A DNA stretch of 64,000 nucleotides. Source: Channa striata (taxonomy: Eukaryota; Chordata; Actinopteri; Anabantiformes; Channidae). Where the stretch lies: assembly GCA_033026295.1 (NCBI GenBank), contig CM065182.1, positions 13,330,001 to 13,394,000 of the forward strand, read 5' to 3'. Shown one piece after another: positions 38,501 to 50,559 of this stretch; position 1 is the first letter of the stretch; each line of letters opens with the position of its first letter. The notes under the pieces are model-generated. The model ran no database searches, was not told where the DNA came from, and saw only the letters and a program-made list of their open reading frames with translations. The translations under genes and the position numbers were made by a program.

Positions 38501-40653
38501 CACCATCTCCTTCCCAGGAAAGTTTGTGCTCCTCTAAATCTGACACAGATCCTGGGGTGAGTAAAACTAACTTATAAGAACTGATCGTGTCTAAGCGTAT
38601 TTATAGAGATTGTGTGAGTTTTGCAGAATTCTATATTTTACTGTTAAGGATTAAATGTTTTTCTAACAAACTGCACTTTTATTCTAGGCAAGTTGTGTTC
38701 CAGAGGACCCTGACACAGAAGACAGGAATGCACCTTTCCGCCAAGTCCCCTTCTGCAAGTACAAGGGTCATACAGCTGATCTGTTGGACTTATCCTGGTC
38801 TAAGGTGACTGTCTGTTCACACAGTTTAGATGGTTGCTGCACTGGCTCAACCCTCGTCTCATTTTTTTCTGTTTCTGTCCCAATGTAGAACTTTTTCCTG
38901 CTCTCCTCCTCCATGGATAAAACAGTTAGGTTATGGCACATATCCAGGAGAGAGTGTCTCTGCTGCTTTCAACACATTGATTTTGTCACAGCCATTGCTT
39001 TTCATCCCAGAGTAAGTTGATTTACCATGTACGACTTCTTTCAGCACAGATCCCACATCTACCAGACTTTATCTACATTAAGACTTTTTCCTTGTGTCAC
39101 AGGATGACCGATACTTTTTAAGTGGCTCCCTGGATGGAAAGCTACGGCTCTGGAACATTCCAGACAAGAAGGTGGCACTGTGGAATGAGGTGGATGGGCA
39201 AACACGGCTCATCACTGCTGCCAACTTCTGCCAAAATGGGAAATATGCTGTTATTGGCACCTACGATGGCCGATGCATCTTCTATGACACGGAGGTACTC
39301 AGTCACGACCTTAATACCCAACTTTCTTTGCAGTATTCCTTTCAGGTTAAACTGAATTTTCTCCCCACCCCCAGCGTCTGAAATACCACACTCAGATTCA
39401 CGTGAGATCCACCAGAGGGAGGAATAAAGTTGGACGTAAGATCACTGGCATTGAGCCTTTGCCTGGAGAGAATAAGGTAATGTCTGACTTTCAGTACATT
39501 TATTTGTTTGATGTTCCTACAAAGAGCCATGTTAGTCAGACTTGTCAAATGACAAAATTTATTCGCTTTCACCTCTGACAGATTTTGGTGACTTCAAATG
39601 ATTCCCGCATTCGCCTTTATGACCTCAGGGACTTGTCTCTGTCCATGAAATATAAGGGTTATGTCAACAGCAGCAGCCAGATAAAGGCAAGCTTCAGGTG
39701 AGGAAGTGAAGGTGTATAGTTTTGGCTTAAGCATTTTAAATATTATTTGTAATCTATTGGTTGTAATTCTGTTGCCAATTTGTCTTAATATTTTCTTATA
39801 AATTAGAATCTTTATTCGCCATCGAGTACATAAACATTTTATGCACACTGGGGAGCAATGTTCCTGAGTGTCTTGCTCAAGGACACACCTGGTGGGTAGG
39901 CTGGGATTTGATCCTGCAGACATGGCAGCCTGATGCTCTATCCATCAATCTAGCAGTTTTTTAACATTAAACAAGGCCAAGTGCAGTTTTAAATACACAC
40001 CTGTTACTATAGAATTTGTCTGGCCCCCATTAAGCTCAGTTTAATTTAAATGTTGCACTACACCTTTAACACTAAAACTGTTTTTATTTTTGGATTGTCT
40101 TCTTACAGTCATGACTATTCCTTCATAGTCAGTGGCTCAGAAGATAAGTATGTGTACATCTGGAGCACGTACCATGACCTCAGCAAGTTCACTTCTGTAC
40201 GACGAGATCGCAATGACTTCTGGGAAGGAATTAAAGGTACCATTGCAAATATTAGCTGTTTAAAAACTGTATTTTAATACACCTGCCTAATTAGTGTGCC
40301 ACCTTTTGATTGAATTGTCACAAAGAACAATTTGTCTTCCAGCGCACAATGCTGTGGTCACCTCAGCTATCTTTGCGCCCCACCCAGGCCTTATTGTGCC
40401 ACAGGAAACTGGGGCAGAAAAACCAGAAGCAGAGTGTAAAAGCCTAGACTCTACAGACACTGAAACAATACCCTCAGGTATGCTCTTTTGAATTGATTCA
40501 TGGACAGATTTCCCGACATGAGGATTGTCACATCAGTGTGAACAAAATGTGTTGTCCTTTACAGGAGCACTTAAGACTGATCACACAGAGGTTCTTCTCT
40601 CTGCCGATTTCACTGGAGCCATCAAGGTTTTCATCAATGTAAAAAAGTACTGA
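32501..40653 (+). CDS. wdr44: WD repeat-containing protein 44 (RAB11 effector), complete
   Basis: Twenty coding exons: 32501-32577, 33441-33474, 34351-34434, 34671-35271, 35508-35656, 36748-36840, 36946-37082, 37487-37570, 37686-37792, 38035-38186, 38273-38411, 38492-38556, 38688-38804, 38889-39011, 39103-39294, 39375-39476, 39582-39697, 40109-40236, 40343-40477, 40565-40653. All introns are GT-AG and the sum is 907 codons plus stop; human WDR44 has about 913. It starts MASDTSDTEEFYDAPED, and EFYDAPE is the FFAT-like VAP-binding motif. The proline-rich stretch RPPPPSGGPPPRPPPP (about residue 240) corresponds to the GRAF2 SH3-binding region. GRELTDEEILASVMIKNLD lies in the RAB11-binding half. 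WD blades begin near residue 505 (GAVWTMKFSHCGRLLATAG, SLDGKLRLWNIPDKKVALWN, SGSEDKYVYIWS). The family works on recycling endosomes and tubular export carriers and restrains ciliogenesis. The 601-base exon 4 is the least conserved part. Confidence 0.97.
35920..36345 (+). mobile_element. Tc1/mariner transposase remnant in wdr44 intron 5
   Basis: Across frames, the sequence reads WNTLL, TDEINIYQSDETAKV and MGWACMAAFRTGSHIF. These are decayed counterparts of the DETK...YQSDG and WGCM/ACMAASGTG segments of fish Tc1-like transposases. Stops and frame breaks are frequent. No clear terminal repeats were found, so the borders are approximate. Confidence 0.65.
39806..39958. repeat. Interspersed repeat fragment in wdr44 intron 17
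   Basis: 'gagtgtcttgctcaaggaca' followed by 'gggatttgatcctgcagac' and 'gatgctctatccatcaatc' reads like the tail of a dispersed fish repeat. It is noncoding and lies wholly between two wdr44 exons. Confidence 0.5.
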
Positions 40654-41393
40654 GCACCTTAGAAGCCGTCACCTCTTCGTGTTTGGACCTGTTCAGTGTT
40701 GGCCTTAAAGTTGGAGGATGGGCCTTTCGGGTCATCCAACGTCACCCTTCCACCTGGCTGTCAGTCAGCAAGCTGTGTGTAGCTGCTTAAAGAGAAGAGG
40801 AACCCTGAAATGGATGTTAAAAAGGAGCCGTGGAGGAAACAGACTCACAATGGACAGACATGTGGTCATGATTATATTTTTTTAAATGCCAAGCAAATGT
40901 GAATCCATTGGCATTAAGGAAAAATGGCAAGCACTTTGTGCTTGAGCAGAGACTAATTCTGTTCAGGCATGTATGGTTAGATTTAAAACTGTATACAGTG
41001 TATAGCTGGAAGGCTATATGGAACTATTATGGGCAGGTTACTGGTTTGTTTTGCTCAGACATTTCAAAACAATTAACACCTAAAAAGAACTACTTATTAC
41101 TGGTATGTCAGTCAGAGTTTAACATCTTGTGTAAAAAGATGTAATAATTTGTTTTCAAAGAAAGGTAATTTAAAATATACAAAGTATTTGTGCCTACAAA
41201 GACTTGATTAATTTTCCAAATATAACATTTCAGTGGATGGCAACCTAGATATGGTTACTGAGGATTAGGTATCTTAAAATTTCCAATAGCATTGCTAAGT
41301 ACTTTTGATACTTTCATCAATGAAAGCACATTTCATTATATAAAATAGGACTGTAACTTTACTGTAAAACATTGCATATTGCTTTTGTAAACA

Positions 41394-41427
41394 AATAAAA
41401 ATAGGCTCTATTAATTTCCTCAATAAA
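41394..41427 (+). terminator. wdr44: wdr44 polyadenylation signals
   Basis: AATAAA at 41394-41399 and again at 41422-41427, about 740-775 bases after the stop codon, the first strong signals in a 3' untranslated region with no competing gene. Cleavage would fall at about 41.41-41.45 kb. Confidence 0.7.
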
Positions 41428-41522
41428 ATCCACAAAACCAGAAAAAAAAATGGCTAACCTTTTTGAACTACTAGGCCTATTATTCATGACACACACACAT
41501 ACATATTCATCACCAACAGTGA

Positions 41523-41528
41523 TTTATT
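41523..41528 (-). terminator. u2surp: U2SURP-like gene polyadenylation signal
   Basis: TTTATT on the plus strand is AATAAA on the minus strand, about 240 bases after the stop codon. Cleavage would fall near 41.50 kb, leaving under about 100 bases to the wdr44 3' end, or a small overlap. Confidence 0.55.
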
Positions 41529-41764
41529 TCGTGCCAGAACTTTCCAGAAATAATTCTGGTTATAATTTTAAAAACAAATATTACAACAAAAATATATTTA
41601 ATTAGTAACAGTGTTCAAACATCATATAAAAGAGGGCTGGGTCTTGCATGGACAGTTAAGTTTGGGACCAACAGAGCGGACGTGTCAGCCTGGTTAACGA
41701 ACACCGCAGGGGTGCGTCGTGTGATCCCAGTGAGCTAATGGATGAGCGGGTCCAGAGCTGAGAG

Positions 41765-44700
41765 TCAATGTTTACTCTTCTTTGTCTTCTTATGCGAGCG
41801 GTGTGGTGACCGTGACCTGGACTTCCTCACTTTCTGATTTGGAGATGGTGATCGGGAACGTCTGGACCATTTGGGAGACCTTGTTCTGTTGGGTAAAACA
41901 CAGGATACAAGATGGTGTTCAAGAATAACAATTTGGGTTAACGTAATATTATACAAATAACTATAGAACTTGCCTGAGAGGAGAGATGCTCCTTGATTTT
42001 CGGGTCTGGTCATCAGTATCTCTACCCTGCGCCCTTCTTCTTTCCCCATCTTCACTTCTTTTGCTCCTTTCTTTGTCCTTTCTGTCCTCCTTTAATTTGT
42101 CTTTGGACTTTGATGTCACCTCATTCTTGTCATCATCCTTTTCAAACTCCTTAAGTAGAAATGGCAAAACACCTCAAAGAAGTCTTTAGACTTTTGAACA
42201 TGAGATACAAAACACGGTAGAATTCAATTCTAAGACACAACCTCACCAATTCACACTTTGCATGTGGGCAAATACAGCCCAATTCATTCTGTGGGAAACA
42301 AAAATACTGGCACAATGCAAGTAAAAAGGAGCTAAATTTCCCTTCCCTTTATTCTGCATTCAGGGGACTAAATCTGCAGCTGCCCTGTGGCCAAGCAGGT
42401 TTACTTTGCATCAGAAACTGCCAACTGATACAATTGATAATCTAATTGTAATGTATAACCTAAAAGCACTTACATTTTGCCCTATACTGCTCACTATTAA
42501 AAAAAATCTTCATATTGCAAAGCTGTGATGGTTGCATTTTTTTTTGCTTTAGCGACCTTAAAAAATTGTTATGCAATTAACTGCTGTGACAATTCAGAAA
42601 GTCGGCTTAAACATAAAAAAAACCAAAATGGAGTATCAATTCAAAGCTGGAATATATGGCTGTTCAGTAACTACCTTCTTTAAGAGTTTGTTCCTGTAGC
42701 ACATCATTTGTTGTTGTACGCTCATTCCAGGCTTACTCTGCCGCTTCCCAGACTCCAGCTCATCTTGGAACGTCATGACCTTTACCTGTGACAGAGACAT
42801 CAGATCAATTCTGGATATTAAATGTAATCTGATATTAGAGATGTTTATTAGAGAGTCACATGTAAATTGGTGTACAGGAATTAGAATATACTAATATGTT
42901 CTACCTAAAAAACTGCCTTTAAAATGGAACACTATCCAGTGTCTTCCTTAAACACAGAGTACTTTTGGCCAAAACCTAATATTAAGGTAAGAATGATAGA
43001 GGCAGAACTAGACGATGGCAACCACTGTTTCTGTAAAAACTCAAACTTATCAGCTAATCCGATCTGAATAAAGATTTATTTCATTTTTTGGTAAAAAAGT
43101 ACTTGCCTCCAGCTCTCTCAACCTTTTCCTTTTGCTCTCAGACATCTGAAGACTTCTCAGGGAGTTCTGGAAGTCTGGACTATCGTACTTAGACGGACTG
43201 CAGGAGTCATTACTACTTTGACTCTCTAAGCCATCCTCTCCATCTTGACAGTTGACACTTGCAATGATGAAACAGAACTATAAGTTTCAGTGTCAAAGTG
43301 TTTATGTATAGGTATGCTTTACACAAATGTCAAAAGGCAATTTAAAACAGCCACAGACCCAAACCAACCACTTACCTTACAACGACTTCATTTTCTCTGT
43401 CTTGCTTCACTAAATTGTCCCACTTAGACTCAGTCTTGGCTAATGATGAGGGGAAAGAAATGAGCCGAATCATTAGAGGAAGACGTATTATATATAAAGT
43501 GCATCTTGACGTGTCTTACCTAGAGGACATGTTCCAGTATCACCTGTCTTGTCCCACTTGGAAAAAGGCACTCTGGAGAGAGCAACATTTCTGTCCTCCA
43601 CTGGGGGGAGGAAAAAAAAGGGTCAACCTCTTTAGACAGACAACCCTTTCCACGACAACCGAGTTAATCAAAAACGGACCAACAGGAAACTGGGCATTAT
43701 TGATTCTAATGCTTGTTTTTGATATGTAGTAGACTCACATGGCATTCCATCAATGTCATCAATATTGAGGCCTAAGGGAACACCATCTATATCATCTACA
43801 GGGACCCCATCCAGAGGATCCCAGCCCATTGGACAGCCATCGAGGTCATCCACAGGAGCCCTGCCTAAAGGTAACCCATCAATAGCTGTGCTGTCCATCG
43901 GTGCACCATCAAGATCAGAGGACACTTTCTGCAGACGTACAAAGTCACACATGTTAGGGGGATTTTAATGTCTAAATCTGTTTAAGCATCAAAATGCAAA
44001 TCAAAAAGTCATTAATATCTGCAAAGAAATATTCAGCTCACCTTCACTGTCTCTGCCAAGTCCTCCCCTGCCTTTTTAAAGCCCAGAAAGCTGTTTTGAA
44101 GGTGGATTAGGTAGGACTCTGGGTATATGGCCCAGTCTTCCCATGCTCTAAAACAACTCATGACCTTTTGCTATGGAAATAAGAAATGTAAATTCAGTTT
44201 TTATTGGTAAATATCCTTGTGTGAGGCAAATTAAAAAGCTACGTACCTTAAACTGTTCGGCTTGCAGCCTGGCTTGTATGTTTTTGTGTGCTGCATTAAG
44301 GTCTCCAAATATCTGTGGTAGTTTTGCTTCAAAACTGATAAGACAGGAATAGTAACACTTTGAGCTGTCAGACGGAGAACAATTAAAAGTGATAAAGGAG
44401 CTAAAGCTGAACTAAAAAAAATCACTTACTATTTACGATAATATGATGCACTGGATACTTTAGCACATGAATTATGCAAGATGTCTGACACAAGATATAT
44501 TCTGGCAATCTGAGAACAGGCACGAAGAAAGTACACGTTATGGTCTTTGTTTAAGATGCTGTGCAGCTTTGATCGTTTTAGGACTTCAAGAAAACAAACT
44601 AGCCTTCTTCTGCAGGGGGGTCTGAAGCAAGGATAAAGATTCAGTGATGAGCCCCACCACTTCCTCTGCCGCATCAGCTCGCTCGAGACAGAAAAGCATA

Positions 44701-47700
44701 GCTTTGGCAATGTCTTCTCTGCTTGGCGTGAGTTCTTTAAGCAGAGTCTCGAGTCTCTGTCTTTGTCTGAATGGGGTTTACAGGAGAATAACAAAAGGCT
44801 TAGGTTCAAATAAAGTTACAAATATGAATGTTATGAACGCCACTATACCTGCCAGAGACTTACTCATTTCGGAGCTGCCCTTTCTTCACCTCCTCCTCAG
44901 GAGAAGCATCCTCCTCCACCTCTGCTCTCTCTTCAACTCTCTGCGAGTAGTCGTTTAAAACAGGCGGTCTCCACAGAGAGCCTCCTCGGAACATACGAAA
45001 ATCTGTGCTCCTCCACTCTGTTGGGGATTCTCCCTGTGGTAGGAATAAAGGACAGGTACAAGGAAACTCACACGGCTACATGAGATTTTCATTTTTATCA
45101 AGTACAACCATTTACATTATCTATAAAGATTGGAGCATTTAAATCGGCATCACTCCAAAAGCTATTCCCGAAAAAAAATCACATTAACAAGTAAATTTGA
45201 AAATAGATAATTTACGTGCATCTTACAGTAAACACATACCTGGAGGATGGAGAACAGTTTCCAGCGATAGTACACATGATCTTGGCTTTTGTTGTCAAAA
45301 AGAAATCTGGGACAATAAAGAATGACAAAATTAAGCATGTAGCTAATTGGGCAACTTGGCAGACGACACACAGCATCACACAGCAATGCTTACTTGTATT
45401 CCGGATTGTTTTTTTCCTTGTTCATTATAATGGCTTCGAACACAGGGCCTTCACGCACCACAAACTCTATCGTCCTGTGAATAAGGTATAACAGGTTCCT
45501 GGGGGGCAAGAGGTGTGTATTAGACCAAGGTCTATGTTAAAACAGCCATTGCAAACTCTTCTGATGTCAGGCATGTGATCTCTAATACCTCTTTACAGGG
45601 ACCAGCCGGCGTGTACAATCTGCTGGCTGACAATTAAACTGAATGCACTCGACAGTAACTGATTTACCATCTCAATGTATTCACAATTTTAAAAATGCTG
45701 GATGTAAGATGTATAACATGGACATTGTAAGAGTCCATGGGACCATGGGACAACCTCTCTAGAAGCTACAAGTACATGGTTGCATTTTATGTGGAATTCA
45801 AGACCAGCTGCGATGGTCTCAGAATTAAAAATCCAATAACAGAAAAAAAAGACCAGGCTTTGGATGACAATAATTCAGCAAGCAACTGCATATTGTAGCA
45901 CAGTTACTGTTGATTGAGTTTTCAGACTTTGTTAAAATCTCTAAACTCAATCAACAGTAACTGTGCTTTATCGTTCATTATGTGTCTATTACTTCACTTT
46001 CATATTAATCCCTAACAAAATGTCTTCCATAATTTGGGTTGGATTAATATCTGCCTTCTAGCTGTATTGGTCTGCAGTGTCTCAACCAATCAATGGAAAA
46101 ACCATTACAAAGTTTAATCATATTCACTTTTCACTATACTTAACAGATTATTATGGTGGGAACACCATAATTTATCTGTTATTTAAGCAAATTATTAAGG
46201 CACAATGCAAGTGTCTACATGTAAGTCCATGGGGACCTTTGACATCCACAACTAGATGATTAGATCAGATGAGGGGCCCTAGCCTTCAGGTGAATATGTC
46301 AAATTCTTAAATGACAGTGGAAATAGTGCAACACTACCAGAAATTATGATTGTTTAACACATGCACTAATAAGAATAACTACTTGCTCTATAAAGAAATT
46401 TAGATGATTACACAGAAAGTGCACCACAGCCTCTGTCCTCTAACACTTGTTATAAACAGCTGGTCAGTCGTAGTATGAAGAGTGTGAGTACCTTTCGGCT
46501 GGGATAACCACTTTGACTACGGCTTCGGACAGAGTCTGTTTGTGAAGTCAAATCAAATAGTGAAAATATTAAAAAGTGAGTACTTGTACAGATGAAACAC
46601 TGCAGGATACATCCAGCATAGAAAAGAACGATTGCATTCATAGGCAGTGAAATGAGGGGGAGGACGACACAGATTTACTAAAATAAACAATAATATGCTA
46701 CATGAATTAAACTAGATTATTAAAAGGATTTAAGATCTAAAACTTTGACATTTTCAGTAAACAGCAAAAGTGATGCTTTGAATTTACACATTCCTATACC
46801 CCAGCACCCTGTACATACAATTAATAAAATTATTAAATAATAAAATTGGTGTCTTTCTGTGATGTCTTTCTTTAGAAGTAGAAGAGGACCTGCTCAAATG
46901 GCTCATGCTTCTTTATTATCCACATGTAGTCTTGTACAGACTATAATTCCTTCATCATCCATCATTTATAACTAAAATATCCACAGTGCCAAGTGAAACT
47001 CCACATTACTGAGAAAAATATTTGCATGCATACCTTGTCAAGCTCCCCTTTGGCCATGCCCAGCGGCTTGGTGAAGTCATTGCGGAAGCGATCCCTTGGC
47101 TGAGCATTAAAAGGCAGACCAGATGGGGGTGGCATTGTGGCCCGCACTCCCACTGGAGTGTAGAGAGGCTGAGGTGGAATGCGAGCTGGTTTTCCCCATC
47201 CCAGCTTCATTTCAAAACCCATAATGACTTTGCCTACAAATACAATGCCATAGTTACAGACAGTATGGAACATAACCAGACGATAAGAACAATGGGGTAA
47301 TGAATAAACAAATCTGTCATTGCAGGATGGGAATTAGAGTCATTTTTAGGAGTCAACCATACCATCGAGTGCAGCCAAGGCTCTCTCTGCATCTTTCCGG
47401 GTCATGAAAGCCACAAAGGCTCTATTTGAGGTCCTACAGCGCTCCTCGTCTGTTCGGGGCCACATGATTTTCACACTGGCCAGCGGACCATACTTACCAA
47501 ACTCTTTGCAGAGCATTTCTTCGTTCATCTGAAAAATGACAATAGGGAACAGTGAGAAATGTACATGTGTGCTGCGCCACTCAAACTCTGTTTGCTGATT
47601 TACCTTTGGGCTAATGCAGCTAATGTAGAGGTTAGTGGTGGTCGGTACTGTTAGGTCATCATATAAAGCTATGAGAGATCAGAAACACGAAACAGAATTG

Positions 47701-49062
47701 ACCTTAGTTTAATTAGGAATTTAGATACAGCTGCAAAAAAAAAAAAAAAAAAATCATACTGAAGACTCTTACTTGATCGTCTAGACAATCCTGTGTCCAG
47801 ATCTCCCCCTCCTCCACCCCCAGGGTCATTTTTCTTCCTTTTATGTCTTTCCTCACGCTCTTCTTGTATCCTGCAATTTTTTCCCATGCATAAAAACAGG
47901 TTCTTGATGCTAGAAAAATCTCCACACACACTGATCATTTGCAATAAGACTTACAGCTTAAGTTCTTCTTTGAAGAGTTCAAGATTACTCTTCTTCTTTT
48001 CTTCTGCCTTTCTTTTAAATGTCTGTTGATTAAACAGGCAACCATTTCAGTTAAAATTATAACTGTTGCCAATGTGAGGCCAAGGCCAACATTTAAAGGT
48101 GTGTCTTAAATAGTCAGTTGTATCTTAACTACTGTCAGCATTACGCAATGTGTAGCAATCTTTCTATCTTCTGTCTGCAAACATCAATACAAACTTACAG
48201 ACTTTTTGCTTTCAGTTGATGATACTGGCGAGACATGCTGAGACACAGGGACAAACTTCGTAGCCGGTCGATACAGCTTTTGTTTATTCACCTCTTCTGC
48301 TTCTAGTAAATAAAAGTAAATAATTTGGTTTAGTCTCAGTTCTTCTGCAGCAACAATGTAAATTAAAGGAGTGTCTTGTGTCAAAGAAAGTTAAAGAACT
48401 ACTCAATATTACAGCTTTATTTTTTAAATGAAAAAGAAATAAACTGCTGACTACAAGTTCCCAGAGTAGATGGATTTTAATAAACCTTCTAAAAGATTCC
48501 AGCATTGAAAAACTAAGACGGTGAACTATTTTACTGCTGAGTCAGCCTTATATTGTTTATTAATAATTTTCAGTTCTCCAGTTAACCAGGTAATGACATT
48601 TAACATTAACCCATATTTCCTTTTCTGCAGACATCCCATGCAAAAAAGAGACACAGAAAAGCAAGGCAGCTGCACCCTATCATAATCAAAGATTAAAAGT
48701 TAGGCAGTCCTGACCTTTAGTTGCATTCACTATTCCCCCACGTACAAATGTTTTCACGCAGCTTTTGTCACTGGTATCAAATGATGCCAAGAATTCTTCA
48801 AAAACCTCGGCTGCTTTTTCTTCCTCCTAGACATACATACAGAGGCATATTTTTTTTATCAATTAAATTGTAAATTTCAACAATGGTACTACTATGCACT
48901 TACTTTGTTTTTATTGAAAAAAACTATATTCTTATACTACAAAATGCAATTTTATATGAATGTTACACATAAGCAACACTTTACCTTTTTCTTGAGCTCA
49001 TCTTGTTCTTTCTTTTTGAGAGTTTTGATGGGAGTGCCAGTTTTTCCCAGTCTGTCAGTCAT
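41765..49062 (-). CDS. u2surp: U2 snRNP-associated SURP motif protein (SR140 type), complete, diverged
   Basis: Coding exons: 49062-48985, 48826-48715, 48302-48199, 48022-47955, 47870-47773, 47668-47604, 47528-47363, 47233-47034, 46535-46492, 45498-45394, 45306-45240, 45033-44864, 44766-44604, 44509-44430, 44334-44247, 44170-44042, 43928-43739, 43600-43520, 43439-43376, 43257-43107, 42785-42675, 42149-41974, 41885-41765. They total 2631 bases in one frame, 876 residues; human U2SURP has about 1029. Order: N-terminal KEQDELKKK; RRM (TTTNLYIS, RAFVAFM); SURP module (HRTIEFVVREGPVFE, DHVYYRWKLFSILQ); CID domain (KIARIYLVSDILHNS, FRAWEDWAIYPES); acidic D[LI]DG repeats; RS-rich tail ending SRSPHRSHKKTKKSKH. 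It is a nuclear U2 snRNP partner in pre-mRNA splicing. The start was chosen because no extension like the roughly 90-residue human N-terminus was found. Three introns begin with GC. Confidence 0.93.
41886..41973 (-). other. u2surp: GC-AG intron, last intron of the U2SURP-like gene
   Basis: Exon ends CTCAG and the intron starts GCAAGT on the minus strand; the acceptor is CCCAACAG at 41886. Only this junction keeps the frame into the conserved RS tail (LRTRSPKWSRRSRSP). The GT four bases further would shift the frame. 88 bases long. Confidence 0.85.
42786..43106 (-). other. u2surp: GC-AG intron of the U2SURP-like gene
   Basis: Exon ends CTGGAG, intron starts GCAAGT, and the acceptor is TCACAG. 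The junction joins KRLRELE to VKVMTFQDELESGKR, matching the human order REIELKVMKFQDELESGKR. Using the GT four bases on brings an early stop. Confidence 0.87.
44510..44603 (-). other. u2surp: GC-AG intron of the U2SURP-like gene within the CID domain
   Basis: Exon ends AAGAAG, intron starts GCTAGT, and the acceptor is TGTTCTCAG. The junction joins LQTPLQKK to IARIYLVSD, as in human TPLPKKIARLYLVSD. Reading through meets a stop, and the GT four bases on shifts the frame to a stop. The donor is weaker than the other two. Confidence 0.83.
45897..45967. repeat. Perfect 25-bp inverted repeat with 21-base loop in a U2SURP-like gene intron
   Basis: The arm starting AGCACAGTTACTGTTGATTG at 45897-45921 is fully complementary to 45943-45967. 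The loop is TCAGACTTTGTTAAAATCTC plus T. It sits in the 993-base intron between exons at 46492 and 45498. It could be a short foldback transposon relic or a small-RNA hairpin; the sequence alone does not decide. Confidence 0.9.
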
Positions 49063-50559
49063 GCTCAAACTGCAAAAGCCATAATAGTAAATAAATGCAA
49101 TATCGTGGAAAATAATCTTCTCAAATCATGACTTGTGTGCAAATTAAAGAATTACACTAGATCACTATCCCTTTTTATATTTATTTTATCTTAAAAAGCT
49201 GCCTTTTTTGGTAGTTAAATCTAAGCACATAACCATATCACCCACTTGTTGTTTGGATTCCTTTACTCCCATTTTATGTAGCCTTATCTTCATGTTTTAC
49301 GTACAAATTATGCATCACTTTCAGGGCCAGTGTAGAAAACAGACGTTACAGATCTCCTTGGTTCATTTGGGGGACAGTGCACAGCCTACAGTAGTACATT
49401 TGGGCAAAAACAGCTCATTTGTTTTCATTTTGCTTATTTGTAACTTTATTTTCAGCTTCCCTCAGTCATTCTGGTACATTCCTCAGATCAGAAATGTAAT
49501 TCTTAAAACTACTTTTTCAGCCTTCACATGGTTTAGTGACTTGTGTACATGATGTAAGCAATTTCTCTTTTTTTGGCTCAAACTGCAAAAGCTTTGTAAT
49601 ATTCATGCCTGTTGTTTCCAGTGGTTCCTACAATTCCAGTTGCTCAAGTCATGTAGATGAAAATGTATAATCCTAATCCTAAATTATGAGGCATTAGTTT
49701 AGTGTCAAAGTCAGTACAAAAGATGCATAAATGGTAGGAAACGTTGTCATACATAATCTGTCACTCATATTTCAATACATTTATATATAAGTGTTCTTGA
49801 AATGTGTCCTGAATTGACGAACAGCTCTCAGGTCACTCGAGTCCCACTAAAATCAATCAGTGATCAAATATTTCTCTAAAACAGCTGCATCTAATGAATC
49901 CTCGGTTGGCGAGCATACTGTATACAGAAACAGCACAGTGTTCCAATTTCTGACAGCGAAAGGACAACGAAATGAAGAAAATCAACAATTGTTCTCTTTG
50001 TGCTATGCAATGAATTGCATATTTTCTTTATCTTGATGAGAAAAAGTGCAGCCTTCTGCATTTCATTGTCATCAAAACCTCAGTTTTTATCAAAAGCCAC
50101 AGACACATGAAGTAGTTACTCTGACAGTTATACTGACAACATGACTTTTGAGAGACAGGATTTTGAACAAATGTTAAGGCTGATCTGAGAAATGCACCAA
50201 AGAAACTGAATTAAACTACATTTACATCACTTCTACCATTAATGTCTTGGGAGGATGACTGATGCAAGCAATTCAAACAACCAGGAACTAAACAACATCA
50301 GAATAATAAAGATGCAACTGATTGCCCATATAAACTGCTGCAACATATGGTCTTAGTTAGCCAGATTAACTCCACAGCAAAATGTGATAATACCAGTCAC
50401 CGAATATCCTGCATTTCCTTTGCTGCAGAGCTCGTTACCACGCGGTTTGTTTTGGTCCGTGTAGAACAGACGCAGTTTAAAGAGGCCTGGGCTTTAACGT
50501 CCACTAGCTACAGCTTCACCTTGCTAGCGTTAGCTGTGTCCAGCCTGGTAACGGTGCTG

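Noticed and set aside
44429..44809. Long minus-strand open frame across two U2SURP-like exons and the 94-base intron between them
   Set aside because: The frame of the upstream exon needed for the conserved CID domain is different. The apparent long frame is part exon, part intron read-through.
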